The notes: generated by a model from the sequence alone, not told the origin. A stretch of 64,000 nucleotides of DNA from RYN-230 sp963718305 (GCA_963718305.1 CAVQZG010000024.1:186001-250000), one strand, 5' to 3'; shown: positions 15,994 through 24,790, numbered from the stretch's first letter. Program-made: numbers and translations.

Positions 15994-16775
15994 ATGAGCG
16001 CGGCATCGTGCGCGAGCGGAGACTTCAATCCTTACCTGCGCGGCTTCGTCAAGGCCGCGGAGACCCTGGCTGGCCAGGCCCGGGAGGCCATGCACGGGAT
16101 GGCCGGCGCGAGCGGGAAGCGGCGCGAGCACCAAGAGCCGCGGCGCGGCGGGCCCTGGGCCGGCCGGGCGGCTCCCCCTGGGAGCGGGCCTTCGGCGGGC
16201 CCGGCTCCGGGGGCCCCGGATTCGGGGGCGCGGGCTTCAGGGGCGCCCAGGGCTGGTGGCCCGGCCAGCCCGGCCCGGCCCGCGGGCCCAAGGCCGGCCG
16301 CGGCGACGTGCGGGCCGCCATCCTGGCCCTGCTGCAGGAGGGCCCCCGCAACGGCTACCAGATCATGTCCGAGATCGAGGAGCGCAGCGGCGGCGCCTGG
16401 CGGCCCAGCCCCGGCGCGGTGTACCCGGCCCTGCAGCTGCTGGCCGACGAGGGGCTGATCGCCGGGGAGGAGTCCGGCGGCCGGCGGACGTTCAGCCTGA
16501 CCGAGGCGGGGCGACGTCATATCGAGGACGACCCGGAGGCGGCCCGCCCGGCCTGGGAGGCCATGGCGCAAGACGAACCCGGCGAGATGCCCGGCCTGTT
16601 CGCGCAGGCGGCCCGGCTGGGCGGCAGCATCGTGCAGCTCGCCCACGCCGGCACCCCGGAGCAGATCCGCGCCGCGGAGCGGCTGCTGGAGCAGACCCGG
16701 CGACGGATGTACCAGATCCTGGCCAGCGACGAGCCCGCCGATGATGACGACGACGACGAGCCCGCCGATGCCTAG
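15994..16775 (+). CDS. PadR-family transcriptional regulator, apparently frameshifted
   Basis: The gene starts with ATG 15994, preceded by TTGGAGG. The first frame encodes MSAASCASGDFNPYLRGFVKAAET and continues to about 16175. The PadR part is in another frame from about 16178 to 16775: a Gly-rich linker, then GRGDVRAAILALLQEGPRNG and YQIMSEIEERSGGAWRPSPGAVYPALQLLADEGLI, with a coiled C-terminus and an acidic end (DDDDDDEPADA). A single missing C in the run at 16174-16178 would join the two as APPWERAFGG. PadR proteins are dimeric winged-helix repressors. It heads a likely operon with the DUF1707 protein. Confidence 0.8.
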
Positions 16776-16819
16776 GCAACCAGCGAATAAGCGACCAGTA
16801 GAAGGCGAGGGGACCAGCC

Positions 16820-17260
16820 ATGGATGACCGCATCCGCGCATCTGACGCCGACCGGGATCGGGTGACCGCCCGGCTGCGCGACCATTACGCCGAGGGCCGG
16901 CTGACATCCGAGGAACTCGATGAGCGGACCTCGGCGGCCCTGCACGCGAAGACCTTCGGGGATCTGCGCCGGGTCATGACGGACCTGCCGGACCCGGTCC
17001 TGGTGCCGCAGGGAGCACCTGGCCTGCAGCCGGCCGGGCCGCCATGGCTCGCCCGCCGCCGCGGGCCGCGGTTCCTGCCGGTGGCGATGATCCTGCTGCT
17101 GGTCGCGTTGCTAGCTCCTGGGCCTGGCTGGGTAGTGTTCGCCTTCTTCAAGGTGATCCTGCTGTTCTGGCTGGTGACCGGGCTGGCCGCGTTCGTGTTC
17201 GCGCGCCGGTTCCGGCGCCGCATGTCCGGCGGGCCGGGCGGCTATTCGTCGGGGATGTAG
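16820..17260 (+). CDS. DUF1707 domain membrane protein
   Basis: 146 residues. Residues 3-58 form a DUF1707 domain: IRASDADRDRVTARLRDHYAEGRL, then TSEELDERTSAALHAKTFGDL and the closing DLPD. Two membrane helices follow at about 90-107 and 110-131 (VAMILLLVALLAPGP; VFAFFKVILLFWLVTGLAAFVFA), with a basic end. DUF1707 proteins are common in actinobacteria next to PadR regulators, as here, and their role is not established. Its last 19 bp overlap the end of the convergent ArsR-type gene. Confidence 0.85.
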   Translation: MDDRIRASDADRDRVTARLRDHYAEGRLTSEELDERTSAALHAKTFGDLRRVMTDLPDPVLVPQGAPGLQPAGPPWLARRRGPRFLPVAMILLLVALLAPGPGWVVFAFFKVILLFWLVTGLAAFVFARRFRRRMSGGPGGYSSGM

Positions 17261-17793
17261 AACATCCGCAGCTGCATGGGCCGGGCCCCAGGCGGGGCGT
17301 CCTGCGCGGAGTGCCCGTACTTGTGCAGCAGCGCGACGTACTCCTCGTGCAGGGCCTCCAGGTCCTCGACGGTGTAGAAACCGCCGGCCCGGGAGGCCTT
17401 CGCCCACTGGCCGTGCTGGCGGACCTCCCGGATGAAGCGGTTGACCAGCTCGAGCTCGCCCGGGATCTGCTGGGCGCGCCACTCATCCAGCGCGGCCCGC
17501 TCCCCGGCGCTGAGCGTGTCGTAGTCGGGCTCACGGTGGTCCACGGGAAACGTGCGCCACCAGCGCTCCCGGCCGTTCGCCCGCTCCGGCACCTCCTCGA
17601 TGACCCCGGCGTCGGCGAGGACCCGCAGGTGGTAGCTGGTGGTCCCGGTGTTCTCACCCAGGGCCCCGGCGAGCGTGGTGGATGTAGCGGGCCCGTGCTC
17701 GTCGAGGTGACGCAGCATCTCGCGGCGCAGCGGATGCGACATGGCCTTCCAGCGGTTCGCGTCGCCAACCACCCGGCGGGGAGTTATCGCCAT
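17242..17793 (-). CDS. ArsR-family HTH regulator
   Basis: 183 residues. The winged helix spans about 8-75: RWKAMSHPLRREMLRHLDEHGPATST, then TLAGALGENTGTTSYHLRVLADAGVIEEV and a beta wing ending GRERWWRT. The C-terminal 100 residues are helical and charged, as in the larger ArsR-like group without the classical CxC metal site. No Cys is present at the usual positions, so it probably senses something other than arsenite or a thiophilic metal. It diverges from the membrane protein at 17877, and the shared 83-bp region contains a palindrome. Confidence 0.88.
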   Translation of the reverse strand: MAITPRRVVGDANRWKAMSHPLRREMLRHLDEHGPATSTTLAGALGENTGTTSYHLRVLADAGVIEEVPERANGRERWWRTFPVDHREPDYDTLSAGERAALDEWRAQQIPGELELVNRFIREVRQHGQWAKASRAGGFYTVEDLEALHEEYVALLHKYGHSAQDAPPGARPMQLRMFYIPDE

Positions 17794-17823
17794 GGCCGCA
17801 GCCTACCAGCGAGTACAGAGGTT

Positions 17824-17835
17824 TTTCTGCAGAAA
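17824..17835. promoter_or_regulatory. Perfect 12-bp palindrome in the arsR-type divergent promoter region
   Basis: TTTCTGCAGAAA lies between the regulator start (17793) and the divergent membrane-protein start (17877). A related half-site, TTTTCTCTGCAA (17849-17860), follows about 25 bp later. The stretch is unusually AT-rich for this window. It is a likely binding site for the adjacent ArsR-type protein. Confidence 0.5.
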
Positions 17836-17876
17836 TTCATTTGCATAATTTTCTCTGCAACTCTACGGTGAGGGCC

Positions 17877-18350
17877 ATGCCGCCACACGCCACGCTCCGC
17901 CGCAGTGAACCAGTCAGGCCGGTCACTGGCCCGGCCCGCCGGTTCGCCCCGCCCTCCCCCGCTCTGCTTTCTCCGGGCGCGCGGCGCCGGGCCAGGCTGG
18001 CTGCCCTGGCCGTCGGCGGCTTCCTGGTGCCCTGGTGCGTGGTGCTCAGCGCCACGCTGCCCCGCACCGCCCAGGCCCACCACTGGTCGCTGGCCTGGAC
18101 CGGCCTGGACGCCGCCGAGGCGGTGGCGGCGCTGGCCACCGCCGCGCTGCTGGCCCGGGATGACTCCCGCGCCTGCCTGACGGCGACGGCCGGTGGCGCG
18201 CTGCTGATGGTGGACGCCTGGTTCGACGTGTGCACGTCGGCGCCGGGCCTCGACCACACGCTGGCGGTCACCGAGGCGGTCCTCGTCGAGCTGCCCCTGG
18301 CCTGCGCCGCGGGCTGGCTCGCGGTCAGGCTCTTCCGGCGGACCGGGTGA
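17877..18350 (+). CDS. Conserved four-helix membrane protein
   Basis: 157 residues from the ATG at 17877 (GTGAGGG upstream). After a basic N-terminus (GARRRARLAAL) come four hydrophobic segments: LAVGGFLVPWCVVLSATL, LDAAEAVAALATAALL, TATAGGALLMVDAWFDV and AVLVELPLACAAGWLAV. The phrase VDAWFDVCTSAPG is conserved in a Streptomyces-type family of unknown role. It is divergent from, and probably controlled by, the ArsR-type regulator. Its end overlaps the tail of the broken amidase on the other strand. Confidence 0.7.
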   Translation: MPPHATLRRSEPVRPVTGPARRFAPPSPALLSPGARRRARLAALAVGGFLVPWCVVLSATLPRTAQAHHWSLAWTGLDAAEAVAALATAALLARDDSRACLTATAGGALLMVDAWFDVCTSAPGLDHTLAVTEAVLVELPLACAAGWLAVRLFRRTG

Positions 18351-19781
18351 CCGGGCTGACCGCAGCACCGGCGGGATGACCTGGCTGTGCCCGGTGGCAG
18401 TCTCGAACGCGTGCGCCACCTGCAGCAGCGGCCAGTCCGCCCGGCGGCGGCCGACCAACTGGAGCCCCACCGGCAGGCCGCCGGGGGTGAAGCCGGCGGG
18501 CACGGACATCGCCGGGAGCCCGGTGACCGAGATCAGGTAGGCCGATGCCATCCAGTCCAGGTACGTCCGCTGCGGTTCGCCGTTGATGTCGTGCACCCAG
18601 TCCAGGGTGACGTCGAACGGGACGACCTGGGTGACCGGGCAGGCGAGCACCTCCACCGACTCGAAGAACGCGCTGACCCGGCCGGCCAGCGCGGCGTGCA
18701 GCACGGTGGCGCGGCTCAGGTCGGCGACGGTCAGCTCCAGGCCCCGCTCGGTGTTCCAGGTGACGTTGGGGCCCAGCTGGCCCGGGTGCCGGCGGAGCAG
18801 CGGGCCGAAGGCGGTCGCGAACCGGAACGCCCGGCGGGTCCGGAACACCTCGTCGGCGCCGGAGAGGTCGGGAGCCGCGTCGATCACCTCGCAGCCCAGG
18901 CCGGCCAGCACCTGCCGGGCCGGCGCGAGCACGTCGCGCACCGCCGGCTCCACCGGCAGGCCGAGGTCCGCGCTCCACGCGACCTTGACGCCCCGCAGGT
19001 CCCGGGCCAGCAGGCCCGCGATCTGAGCAGGCTGCACGCGCGGGCGCCGGTGCGTCCAGGGCCAGCGGCACCCGCGGGTCGGCGCCGGACAGCACGGACA
19101 GCAGCAGCGCGACGTCGGCGACCGTGCGGCCCATGGGCCCCTCCACGCCGAGTACGTCCGCCACGTCGGTGACGCGGCCAGGAGGGCACCCGGCCGGGCG
19201 AGGGCCGCAGCCCGGTCACGTTGCAGAAACTGGCCGGATTCCGCAGCGAACCGCCGAGGTCACTGCCGTCCGCCAGGCTGATCATCCGGGCGGCCAGCGC
19301 CGCCGCCGCACCGCCGCTGCTCCCGCCTGCGCTGCGGCTCAGGTCGTAAGGGTTGCGGGTGGCGCCGAACACCGGGTTGACCGTGTGCGAGCCCGCCCCG
19401 AACTCCGGGGTGTTGGTCTTGCCCAGGCTGATCGCCCCGGCCTGCGACATCCGCTGCACCACCAGTGCGTCCCGGTCCGGCACATGATCCGCGAACAGGA
19501 CAGAGCCGTAGGTGGTGCGCACGCCCGCCGGTGTCGTGCAGGTCCTTGTGGGCCACCGGCAGGCCGTGCAGCGGGCCGGGCTCCGCCCCGCGGGCCAGCG
19601 CCTCGTCCGCGCGGGCCGCCTGGTCCAGCGCCGCGTCGAAGGTCCGGGTGACCACGGCGTTGACCGACGCCGTCGACGCCTCGATCCGCTGGAATGGGCG
19701 CGGTGACTCGCGGGCGGACAGTCCCGGCGGCGGAGCATCCCCGCCAGGGTGACCGCGTCGGTCGCGCAGAGCCGTCACAGG
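18325..19781 (-). pseudogene. Amidase signature family gene broken by many indels
   Basis: Reading leftward from a GTG at 19781, an amidase is recognisable but jumps between frames: a start reading VTALR, then DAVTLAGMLRRRD, then RIEASTASVNAVVTRTFDAA with HGLPVAHKDLHDT, then GVRTTYGSVLFADHVPDRDA and SAGGSSGGAAAALAARMISL, then ADVLGVEGPMGRTVADVALL, then LARDLRGVKVAWSADLGLPV to near the end. Joining these needs at least five one-base corrections in about 750 bp, mostly in short runs of G or C. The catalytic phrase GGSSGG and a DLGGSLRNPA nucleophile region survive. The 3' half (18350-19040) is a clean frame. It is either decayed or badly sequenced. Confidence 0.8.
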
Positions 19782-19939
19782 CTGCGCCGTCGGGTGGGCC
19801 GCGATCCCGCCACCGTCGGGCAATCTCCCGTTTGACTGACGGTTGACCGTTGGTTGGCCGGCGTTTCGCTGGGCTGAGGGGATTACCCTGACGGAGTTTC
19901 CGGCTGCCCGGAACCGGCCGATCGATGGAAGGTCAGGTC

Positions 19940-20473
19940 ATGACGATATATCAGCACATCCGCCATCCACGGATTGCCTCGCGGCGCGCGGAGAGACCGG
20001 TGAAAGTAGCTGATCTGCTGCCCGGGGGCAGCGCGATAAACCGGTTCAACACGAAAGTCGCGATCGTCATCACCACGGTCGTGGGCAGTATGTGGTGCGC
20101 CTATGCGTTCGCATTGTTCGACCTGATCAGCCTGCCGGATGCGATCCGGGGCGGCCTGGCCACGCTGGTCTCCTGGGTGGCGCAGACCTTCCTGCAACTG
20201 GTCCTGCTGTCGGTCATCATGGTGGGCCAGAATGTGCAGGCGGCCGCGGCGGATAAGCGCGCCGAGGCCACGTTCCACGATGCGAGCGCGACCCTGCATG
20301 AGGTGGCGCACGTGCAAGGTCACCTCGCCGCGCAGGACGTATTGCTCACCCGGATCGCCGAAAGGATCGGGCTGGACCCGGTGCCGATCATCGATGCCGA
20401 TTCCGGGGACGAGGTCACTGACGGCCCCCTCCCGCCCGGCGACCAGTCAGCGGCTCAGAATCCCCCGGATTGA
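19940..20473 (+). CDS. Two-helix membrane protein with a cytoplasmic helical tail
   Basis: 177 residues from the ATG at 19940, chosen because GAAGG lies upstream; an ATG at 19925 is also in frame. Two membrane segments lie near 43-65 (VAIVITTVVGSMWCAYAFALF) and 78-101 (LVSWVAQTFLQLVLLSVIMVG). They are followed by QNVQAAAADKRAEATFHDA and a heptad-like helical stretch. The two-helix plus coiled-tail plan resembles DUF1003-like proteins, though I cannot assign it. Function unknown. The end overlaps the convergent esterase gene by 19 bp. Confidence 0.65.
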   Translation: MTIYQHIRHPRIASRRAERPVKVADLLPGGSAINRFNTKVAIVITTVVGSMWCAYAFALFDLISLPDAIRGGLATLVSWVAQTFLQLVLLSVIMVGQNVQAAAADKRAEATFHDASATLHEVAHVQGHLAAQDVLLTRIAERIGLDPVPIIDADSGDEVTDGPLPPGDQSAAQNPPD

Positions 20474-21444
20474 TGCGCGGCCACGAATTCCAGGGCGGCG
20501 GGCCAGTGCCGCGCCCAGAAGGAGCCGTCGTGGCACCCCGGCATGATTCCGCCCGGCACCGGATGATGGGTCAGGGCCGAGAGGCGGGACCGCACCAGCG
20601 CCACTTCCGGCTGGAACGGGTCGTCGGTCCCGCAGGCGATAAAGGCGGGCACGTGCCGCAGCGTGACCAGGCCGGAGACGATATCGTTCCGGGTGAAGTC
20701 GGCCGGGCCGTCGAACGCCCCGGGGTTGGCGGCGCGGGCATCGCCATAGGAGGCGAAGACGGCCGGCGACAGGGCGGCGACGGCCGCGACCACCGGGCCG
20801 TCGGCCGCTGTACTGAGCTGCTCGATGCCGTGCCGTTTGCTCCGGAACTGGAAGGTGCCGGGCTGTTCGGCGCTGAGCTGCTCGGCGATCAGCAGCGCGC
20901 CGTAGCCGCCCATCGACAGCCCGGCCAGGCCAATCCGTCCGGTGTGCATCCCGGCCGCCGCGGCCCGGGGCAGCACCTCGTGCACGATCATGCCGGCCGG
21001 GTCGTCGCCATCGGCCCGCTTGTGCCAGTAGGTCTCCCCGCCGTCCACGCAGATGATCGCGAACCGGGTGAGCTGCGCCCGGCTCATCGCCCGCGCCATC
21101 CCCGGGGCCAGGGTCGCCGGGCTGCCCCCCGACCCGTGCAGCGCGATGACCACGCCGAGCCCGGCGGCTGAGGCCGCCGCGGCCGGGATCAGCGTCACCA
21201 TCTGCACGTCGCGGTGCCGGTAGGCGGAGTGGAACGACACCTGATGCCGGGAGGGCAGCGGCCCGGCCAGGGGCCCTGGCGCTAGCTCGCAGGCGCCGGT
21301 CAGGCGGGCCAGCCGGTACCGGCCGGGCAGCGTCCCGTCCTGCACCAGCTCGTACCCGCCCGCCCCGGTGGCCGCCACCGCAGCCAGTCCCAGGCTGCCC
21401 GCCAGGACGGCGCGGCGGGATGGGCGATACCTGGCTGCCGTCAC
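20455..21444 (-). CDS. Tat-exported esterase-like alpha/beta hydrolase
   Basis: 329 residues from the GTG at 21444. The N-terminus has a twin-arginine signal (RPSRRAVLAGSLGLAAVAATG), so the enzyme is predicted to be exported folded. The hydrolase core shows VVIALHGSGGSPATLAPG, the nucleophile elbow AGLSMGGYGALLIAEQ and GIMPGCHDGSFWARHWP for the catalytic His. A likely acid lies in ACGTDDPFQP. It resembles esterase D/feruloyl-esterase-like enzymes. The frame is open for another 470 bp upstream, but that region has non-coding composition for this frame. Confidence 0.85.
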   Translation of the reverse strand: MTAARYRPSRRAVLAGSLGLAAVAATGAGGYELVQDGTLPGRYRLARLTGACELAPGPLAGPLPSRHQVSFHSAYRHRDVQMVTLIPAAAASAAGLGVVIALHGSGGSPATLAPGMARAMSRAQLTRFAIICVDGGETYWHKRADGDDPAGMIVHEVLPRAAAAGMHTGRIGLAGLSMGGYGALLIAEQLSAEQPGTFQFRSKRHGIEQLSTAADGPVVAAVAALSPAVFASYGDARAANPGAFDGPADFTRNDIVSGLVTLRHVPAFIACGTDDPFQPEVALVRSRLSALTHHPVPGGIMPGCHDGSFWARHWPAALEFVAAHQSGGF

Positions 21445-21581
21445 GGTTTGCGGGCCACGAGGCCCCACCTGGCGGTGGGCAGGCTGCCAGTGTCGAATTC
21501 CGGCATTACCCCTCCGTCTCAGCGAACCGGACCGGGCCCGGCTCGGCGGGGCAAGCGTATCGGGGGGCCAGGGCGCCCGGG

Positions 21582-22331
21582 CTACGGCGCAGCCGCGGCG
21601 TCGCGGGCGTAAGAGTGGACGAACCGGCGCAGGATGTCGGGCGGGTGGACGACGTTGCTCCGGTAAGCCAGGGCCTTGAGCTCGTCCGCCTGCTCCGGCT
21701 GGAAGTACCCGGCGTGTTTGTAGACATCGATCCGGGTGCACAGGCCGGCCGCGTCCAGCTCGGGATGGAACTGGGTGGCGTAAACCCGGGACCCGATCCG
21801 GAACGCCTGGACCGGGCAGCCGGGCGAGCTGGCCAGCAGGACGGCGTGCCGCGGGAGCCGGCTGATCGCCTCCTTGTGCCCGGTGAACGCGTCGAACGCG
21901 GCGGGCAGCCCGCACAGCAGCGGGTCCTGCTGGCCCTCCGGGGTGAGCGTGACCGTGACCGTTCCGACCGGCTCGGCGTACCGGCGGTCGACTTCGGCTC
22001 CCTGGTGGCTGCCGAGGGCCCCGATGCCGTAGCAGGCTCCGAGAAACGGGAAGTCGTCGCCAATCACCTGGTCCAGCACGGCGCGCAGGTCGGCCTCGAC
22101 TCGCCGCTGGACCGCTGATTTCGACGTCTCCGGGTCGCTGGAGTTGAACGGGCCGCCGCCAAGAAGGATCCCCGACCAGTCCCGGAGGTCGAGGCGGCCC
22201 AGCGCCCGCTGCTCCAGCCGGTACCGCCTCAGGTCCCCTTCACTGAGCCCGGTGAACCGGAGGAACAGGTCGTACTCGTTGTCCGCGGCGGCATCCTCGG
22301 GACGGGTAGCCAGCAGCAGGAACGGCTTCAC
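21582..22331 (-). CDS. Class I glutamine amidotransferase-like protein
   Basis: 249 residues. The nucleophile Cys is in FLGACYGIGALG (near residue 99), and the catalytic His/Glu are in YATQFHPELDAAG (near 190). The GGGPFNSSD loop is typical of GuaA-like stand-alone amidotransferases. It would take ammonia from glutamine or remove a gamma-glutamyl group. It begins 4 bp after the end of the WS/DGAT gene on the same strand, so the two are co-transcribed. No synthetase partner is adjacent, so the acceptor is unknown. Confidence 0.85.
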   Translation of the reverse strand: MKPFLLLATRPEDAAADNEYDLFLRFTGLSEGDLRRYRLEQRALGRLDLRDWSGILLGGGPFNSSDPETSKSAVQRRVEADLRAVLDQVIGDDFPFLGACYGIGALGSHQGAEVDRRYAEPVGTVTVTLTPEGQQDPLLCGLPAAFDAFTGHKEAISRLPRHAVLLASSPGCPVQAFRIGSRVYATQFHPELDAAGLCTRIDVYKHAGYFQPEQADELKALAYRSNVVHPPDILRRFVHSYARDAAAAP

Positions 22332-22335
22332 GGGG

Positions 22336-23700
22336 TCATGCTAGTAGGCCGGGGGTCCCGGTTCCGTCGATCAGCTCGGCGGCTTCGGCCTGCATTCCGG
22401 CGGCCAGGTCGCCGACATCGGCCAGCAGGGTCGGATCCGCGACCAGCCCGATGTTCAGGGTGCCGGCCAGGGAGACCACCGCGACACGCAGGGCGTGGTG
22501 CTCGCCGATCTCGGCGAGTGAATAGAGCGAGTGGACCGGGACCCCGAGCACGCGGATGGGCCGGCGGGGGCCGGGGACGTTGGACACGTTCAGCGCGAAG
22601 GACCGTGGATGCGCGAGGACGTGCTCGGCGAAGCGGCTGAGCCGCGGGGTGTGCGCCAGCTCGCGCATGACCGCGTCGAGGTGCTGGGCGTCGTGGCCCT
22701 GCTTGCGGGCCACGGTCGCGCGGCGGATGTCCGCGAGGCGCTCGAGCGGGTCGGCCGAGCCGAGCGGCAGGTCCAGGCAGAAGAACGAATCGCGGTTGCC
22801 AGGCTGGGCGTGGTCGTCGCCGGGCGCCGGCGGCCCAGGCGGCGGCTCTGGCGGTGGCGGGGCGTGCAGGCTCACCGGCACTTTCACCCGGACCGCGCCG
22901 AGGTGCCCATGATGAGCCTCGAGCCAGCGGCGGAGCCCGCCCGCCACCACGGTCAGGACCGCGTCGTTGACGGTCGCCCCATCTGCCGCGGCTGCCACGC
23001 GGTGCAGTTCCTCGAGCCCGGCCGTGGTGAAGGCGACCTCCCGCCGCGCATCGATGTGCCCGTCGAACGGCGACCGCAGCCAGGGCTGCGGCAGCTCGCG
23101 CGCGGCAGCCAGCAGCGTGGCCAGCCGGTGATGCGGAACCGTCCGGGCCGCCCGCGGTGCCCGGGATCGCGTGCGGGTGGTGCGCGGCCCTGTGACCGGG
23201 TCCTCATCCCACAAGACGGCGCTGGCCATGTGCATGGCCGTCATGCCGTCCGCCAGGGCATGGTGGATGCGCCAGATCAGCGCGCTCCCGCCGCCCGGCC
23301 GCCGGGGGATCACGTCGATCCGCCACAGCGGCCGTGAGCGGTCCAGATGCTGGGCGAAGATGCCCGCGACCGTGGCCCGGAAACCGGCCTCGCCCTCCGC
23401 CCCGGACGCGGGCGCGGTCACGACATGGGCGGCCATGTCCACCTGCGGGGCAGGCACCCACCACGGAGCGCCATCGATCTCACCGAGCCGCATCGAGAGC
23501 ATGGGCGCCCGGGGCAGGCGCCGGATGATGGAGGTACGCAGCGACGCGGGATCAACCGCCCCGTCCAGCAGGATGACCTTGCAGGTGTGCCCGGCCACCG
23601 TCTCGTTTTCCAGCGCGAGGATGCTCAGATCCTCATGGGACAGAGGCCGGGCCCCCGTCTCCAGGCCGGCTTCATCCGGCCGTTCTCCCGTACCCAGCAC
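22336..23700 (-). CDS. Wax ester synthase/diacylglycerol acyltransferase (WS/DGAT family)
   Basis: 454 residues. The active-site motif HHALADG (HHxxxDG) is near residue 143, in the N-terminal half. The C-terminal half has the typical FALNVSNVPGPRRPIRVLGV and SLAEIGEHHALRVAVVSLAG. It joins a fatty acyl-CoA to a fatty alcohol or diacylglycerol and acts at the membrane or lipid-droplet surface, making storage lipid. A low-complexity Pro-rich insert near 300 (PPPPEPPPGPPAPG) is unusual. It shares an operon with the amidotransferase and has an inverted repeat in its promoter. Confidence 0.9.
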   Translation of the reverse strand: MLGTGERPDEAGLETGARPLSHEDLSILALENETVAGHTCKVILLDGAVDPASLRTSIIRRLPRAPMLSMRLGEIDGAPWWVPAPQVDMAAHVVTAPASGAEGEAGFRATVAGIFAQHLDRSRPLWRIDVIPRRPGGGSALIWRIHHALADGMTAMHMASAVLWDEDPVTGPRTTRTRSRAPRAARTVPHHRLATLLAAARELPQPWLRSPFDGHIDARREVAFTTAGLEELHRVAAAADGATVNDAVLTVVAGGLRRWLEAHHGHLGAVRVKVPVSLHAPPPPEPPPGPPAPGDDHAQPGNRDSFFCLDLPLGSADPLERLADIRRATVARKQGHDAQHLDAVMRELAHTPRLSRFAEHVLAHPRSFALNVSNVPGPRRPIRVLGVPVHSLYSLAEIGEHHALRVAVVSLAGTLNIGLVADPTLLADVGDLAAGMQAEAAELIDGTGTPGLLA

Positions 23701-23741
23701 CGCCGACGCACCCCCTACGCCGAGACCTGCCGTTTCCGATT

Positions 23742-23756
23742 TACATACTTTATGTA
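23742..23756. promoter_or_regulatory. Perfect inverted repeat upstream of the WS/DGAT gene
   Basis: TACATA-CTT-TATGTA sits 42 bp before the start at 23700. It lies in an AT-rich stretch that also holds GTACTATACGTAACG. It looks like a TetR/MarR-type operator overlapping the leftward promoter. The regulator is not known. Confidence 0.45.
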
Positions 23757-23903
23757 GTCCGTACTATACGTAACGCTACTTAAGGGTGCCGGCACCCGCC
23801 TCAGCCCCTCCCCCTGTTCTAGTTAGAGTGACCACGAACCAGGGCCGGGGCAAGCACGCCGACCCGGCATCTGCCCGCCAGAGGACGTCATGAGGAGCCC
23901 GGC

Positions 23904-24677
23904 ATGCAGTTCGACGAGGCCACGTCCCGCCGGGTCGAGGCGACCTACACCACGCCCGACGTGGCCGGCCAGCGCCGGGTCATCCGCACCGCCCTCGGCC
24001 TGCAGCCCGGCGAGGACGTGCTCGACATCGGATCGGGACCGGGCTTCCTGGCCTGCGAGATGAGCGCCGAGGTCGGACCCGGGGGATCGGTCACCGGCAT
24101 CGACCCGAGCCCGAGCATGCTGTCCATCGCCCGCGGGCGGCCGCGGGCGGCTGGCTCGGCCCGGGTCCGGTTCAGCCCCGGGGAGGCGACCGCACTGCCG
24201 TGCGCCGCAGGCTTGTTCGACGCCGTCACCTCGACCCAGGTGTATGAGTACGTCGGGGACGTGCCGGCCGCCCTGGCCGAGGCCTGGCGGGTCCTGCGGC
24301 CCGGGGGCAGGCTGCTGGTGCTCGACACCGACTGGGACTCGATCGTCTGGCGGTCCAGCGACGACGGCCGGATGCGCCGCGTGCTCACGGCCTGGGACCA
24401 GCACCTGGCCGACCCGTATCTGCCGAGGCGGCTCACCGGACTGCTCGAGGAGGCCGGTTTCTCGGTGACCCACCGGTCGGCGATCCCGTTGCTGAACGCC
24501 GGTTACCACCCGGACACCTACAGCGCCGGGCTGATCGAATTCGTCGCCGCTTTCGTGCCGCGGCACAGTGATATGACCGCCGATGACATCACCGCCTGGG
24601 CCAGCGACCTCATCGGGCTCGGCCCCGGGTACTTTTTCAGTCTCAATCGCTACCTGTTCATCGCGGTCAGGGATTAG
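23904..24677 (+). CDS. Class I SAM-dependent methyltransferase
   Basis: 257 residues. Motif I is VLDIGSGPGFLACEMSAEVG (residues 39-58), followed by GIDPSPSML and the motif IV region FDAVTSTQVYEYV. Post-motif strands read WRVLRPGGRLLVLD. The C-terminal 90 residues form the substrate cap (LIEFVAAFVPRHSDMTADDI). The sequence fits the ubiquinone/menaquinone- and arsenite-methyltransferase-like group, but the Cys residues needed for arsenite methylation are absent. Substrate unknown. Start ATG at 23904. It diverges from the WS/DGAT gene. Confidence 0.88.
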   Translation: MQFDEATSRRVEATYTTPDVAGQRRVIRTALGLQPGEDVLDIGSGPGFLACEMSAEVGPGGSVTGIDPSPSMLSIARGRPRAAGSARVRFSPGEATALPCAAGLFDAVTSTQVYEYVGDVPAALAEAWRVLRPGGRLLVLDTDWDSIVWRSSDDGRMRRVLTAWDQHLADPYLPRRLTGLLEEAGFSVTHRSAIPLLNAGYHPDTYSAGLIEFVAAFVPRHSDMTADDITAWASDLIGLGPGYFFSLNRYLFIAVRD

Positions 24678-24730
24678 ACCGCGACGCGCCGCCCTAGCAT
24701 GAGCCGTGATCATCGGCCCTGGGCCCGCGA

Positions 24731-24790
24731 TGTCTGGCCGCACCGGGCCTGGCCACATCGGGCCTGGCCATACTGGGCCTGGCCGCACTG
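24731..24790. repeat. Four tandem 15-bp units upstream of a small gene
   Basis: Three units of the form GGCCTGGCCNNNNNG run from 24746 to 24790, preceded by a more degenerate copy at 24731-24745. They lie between the methyltransferase stop and the gene at 24822. No protein-coding reason for the period is evident. They could form RNA structure in the leader. Confidence 0.75.
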
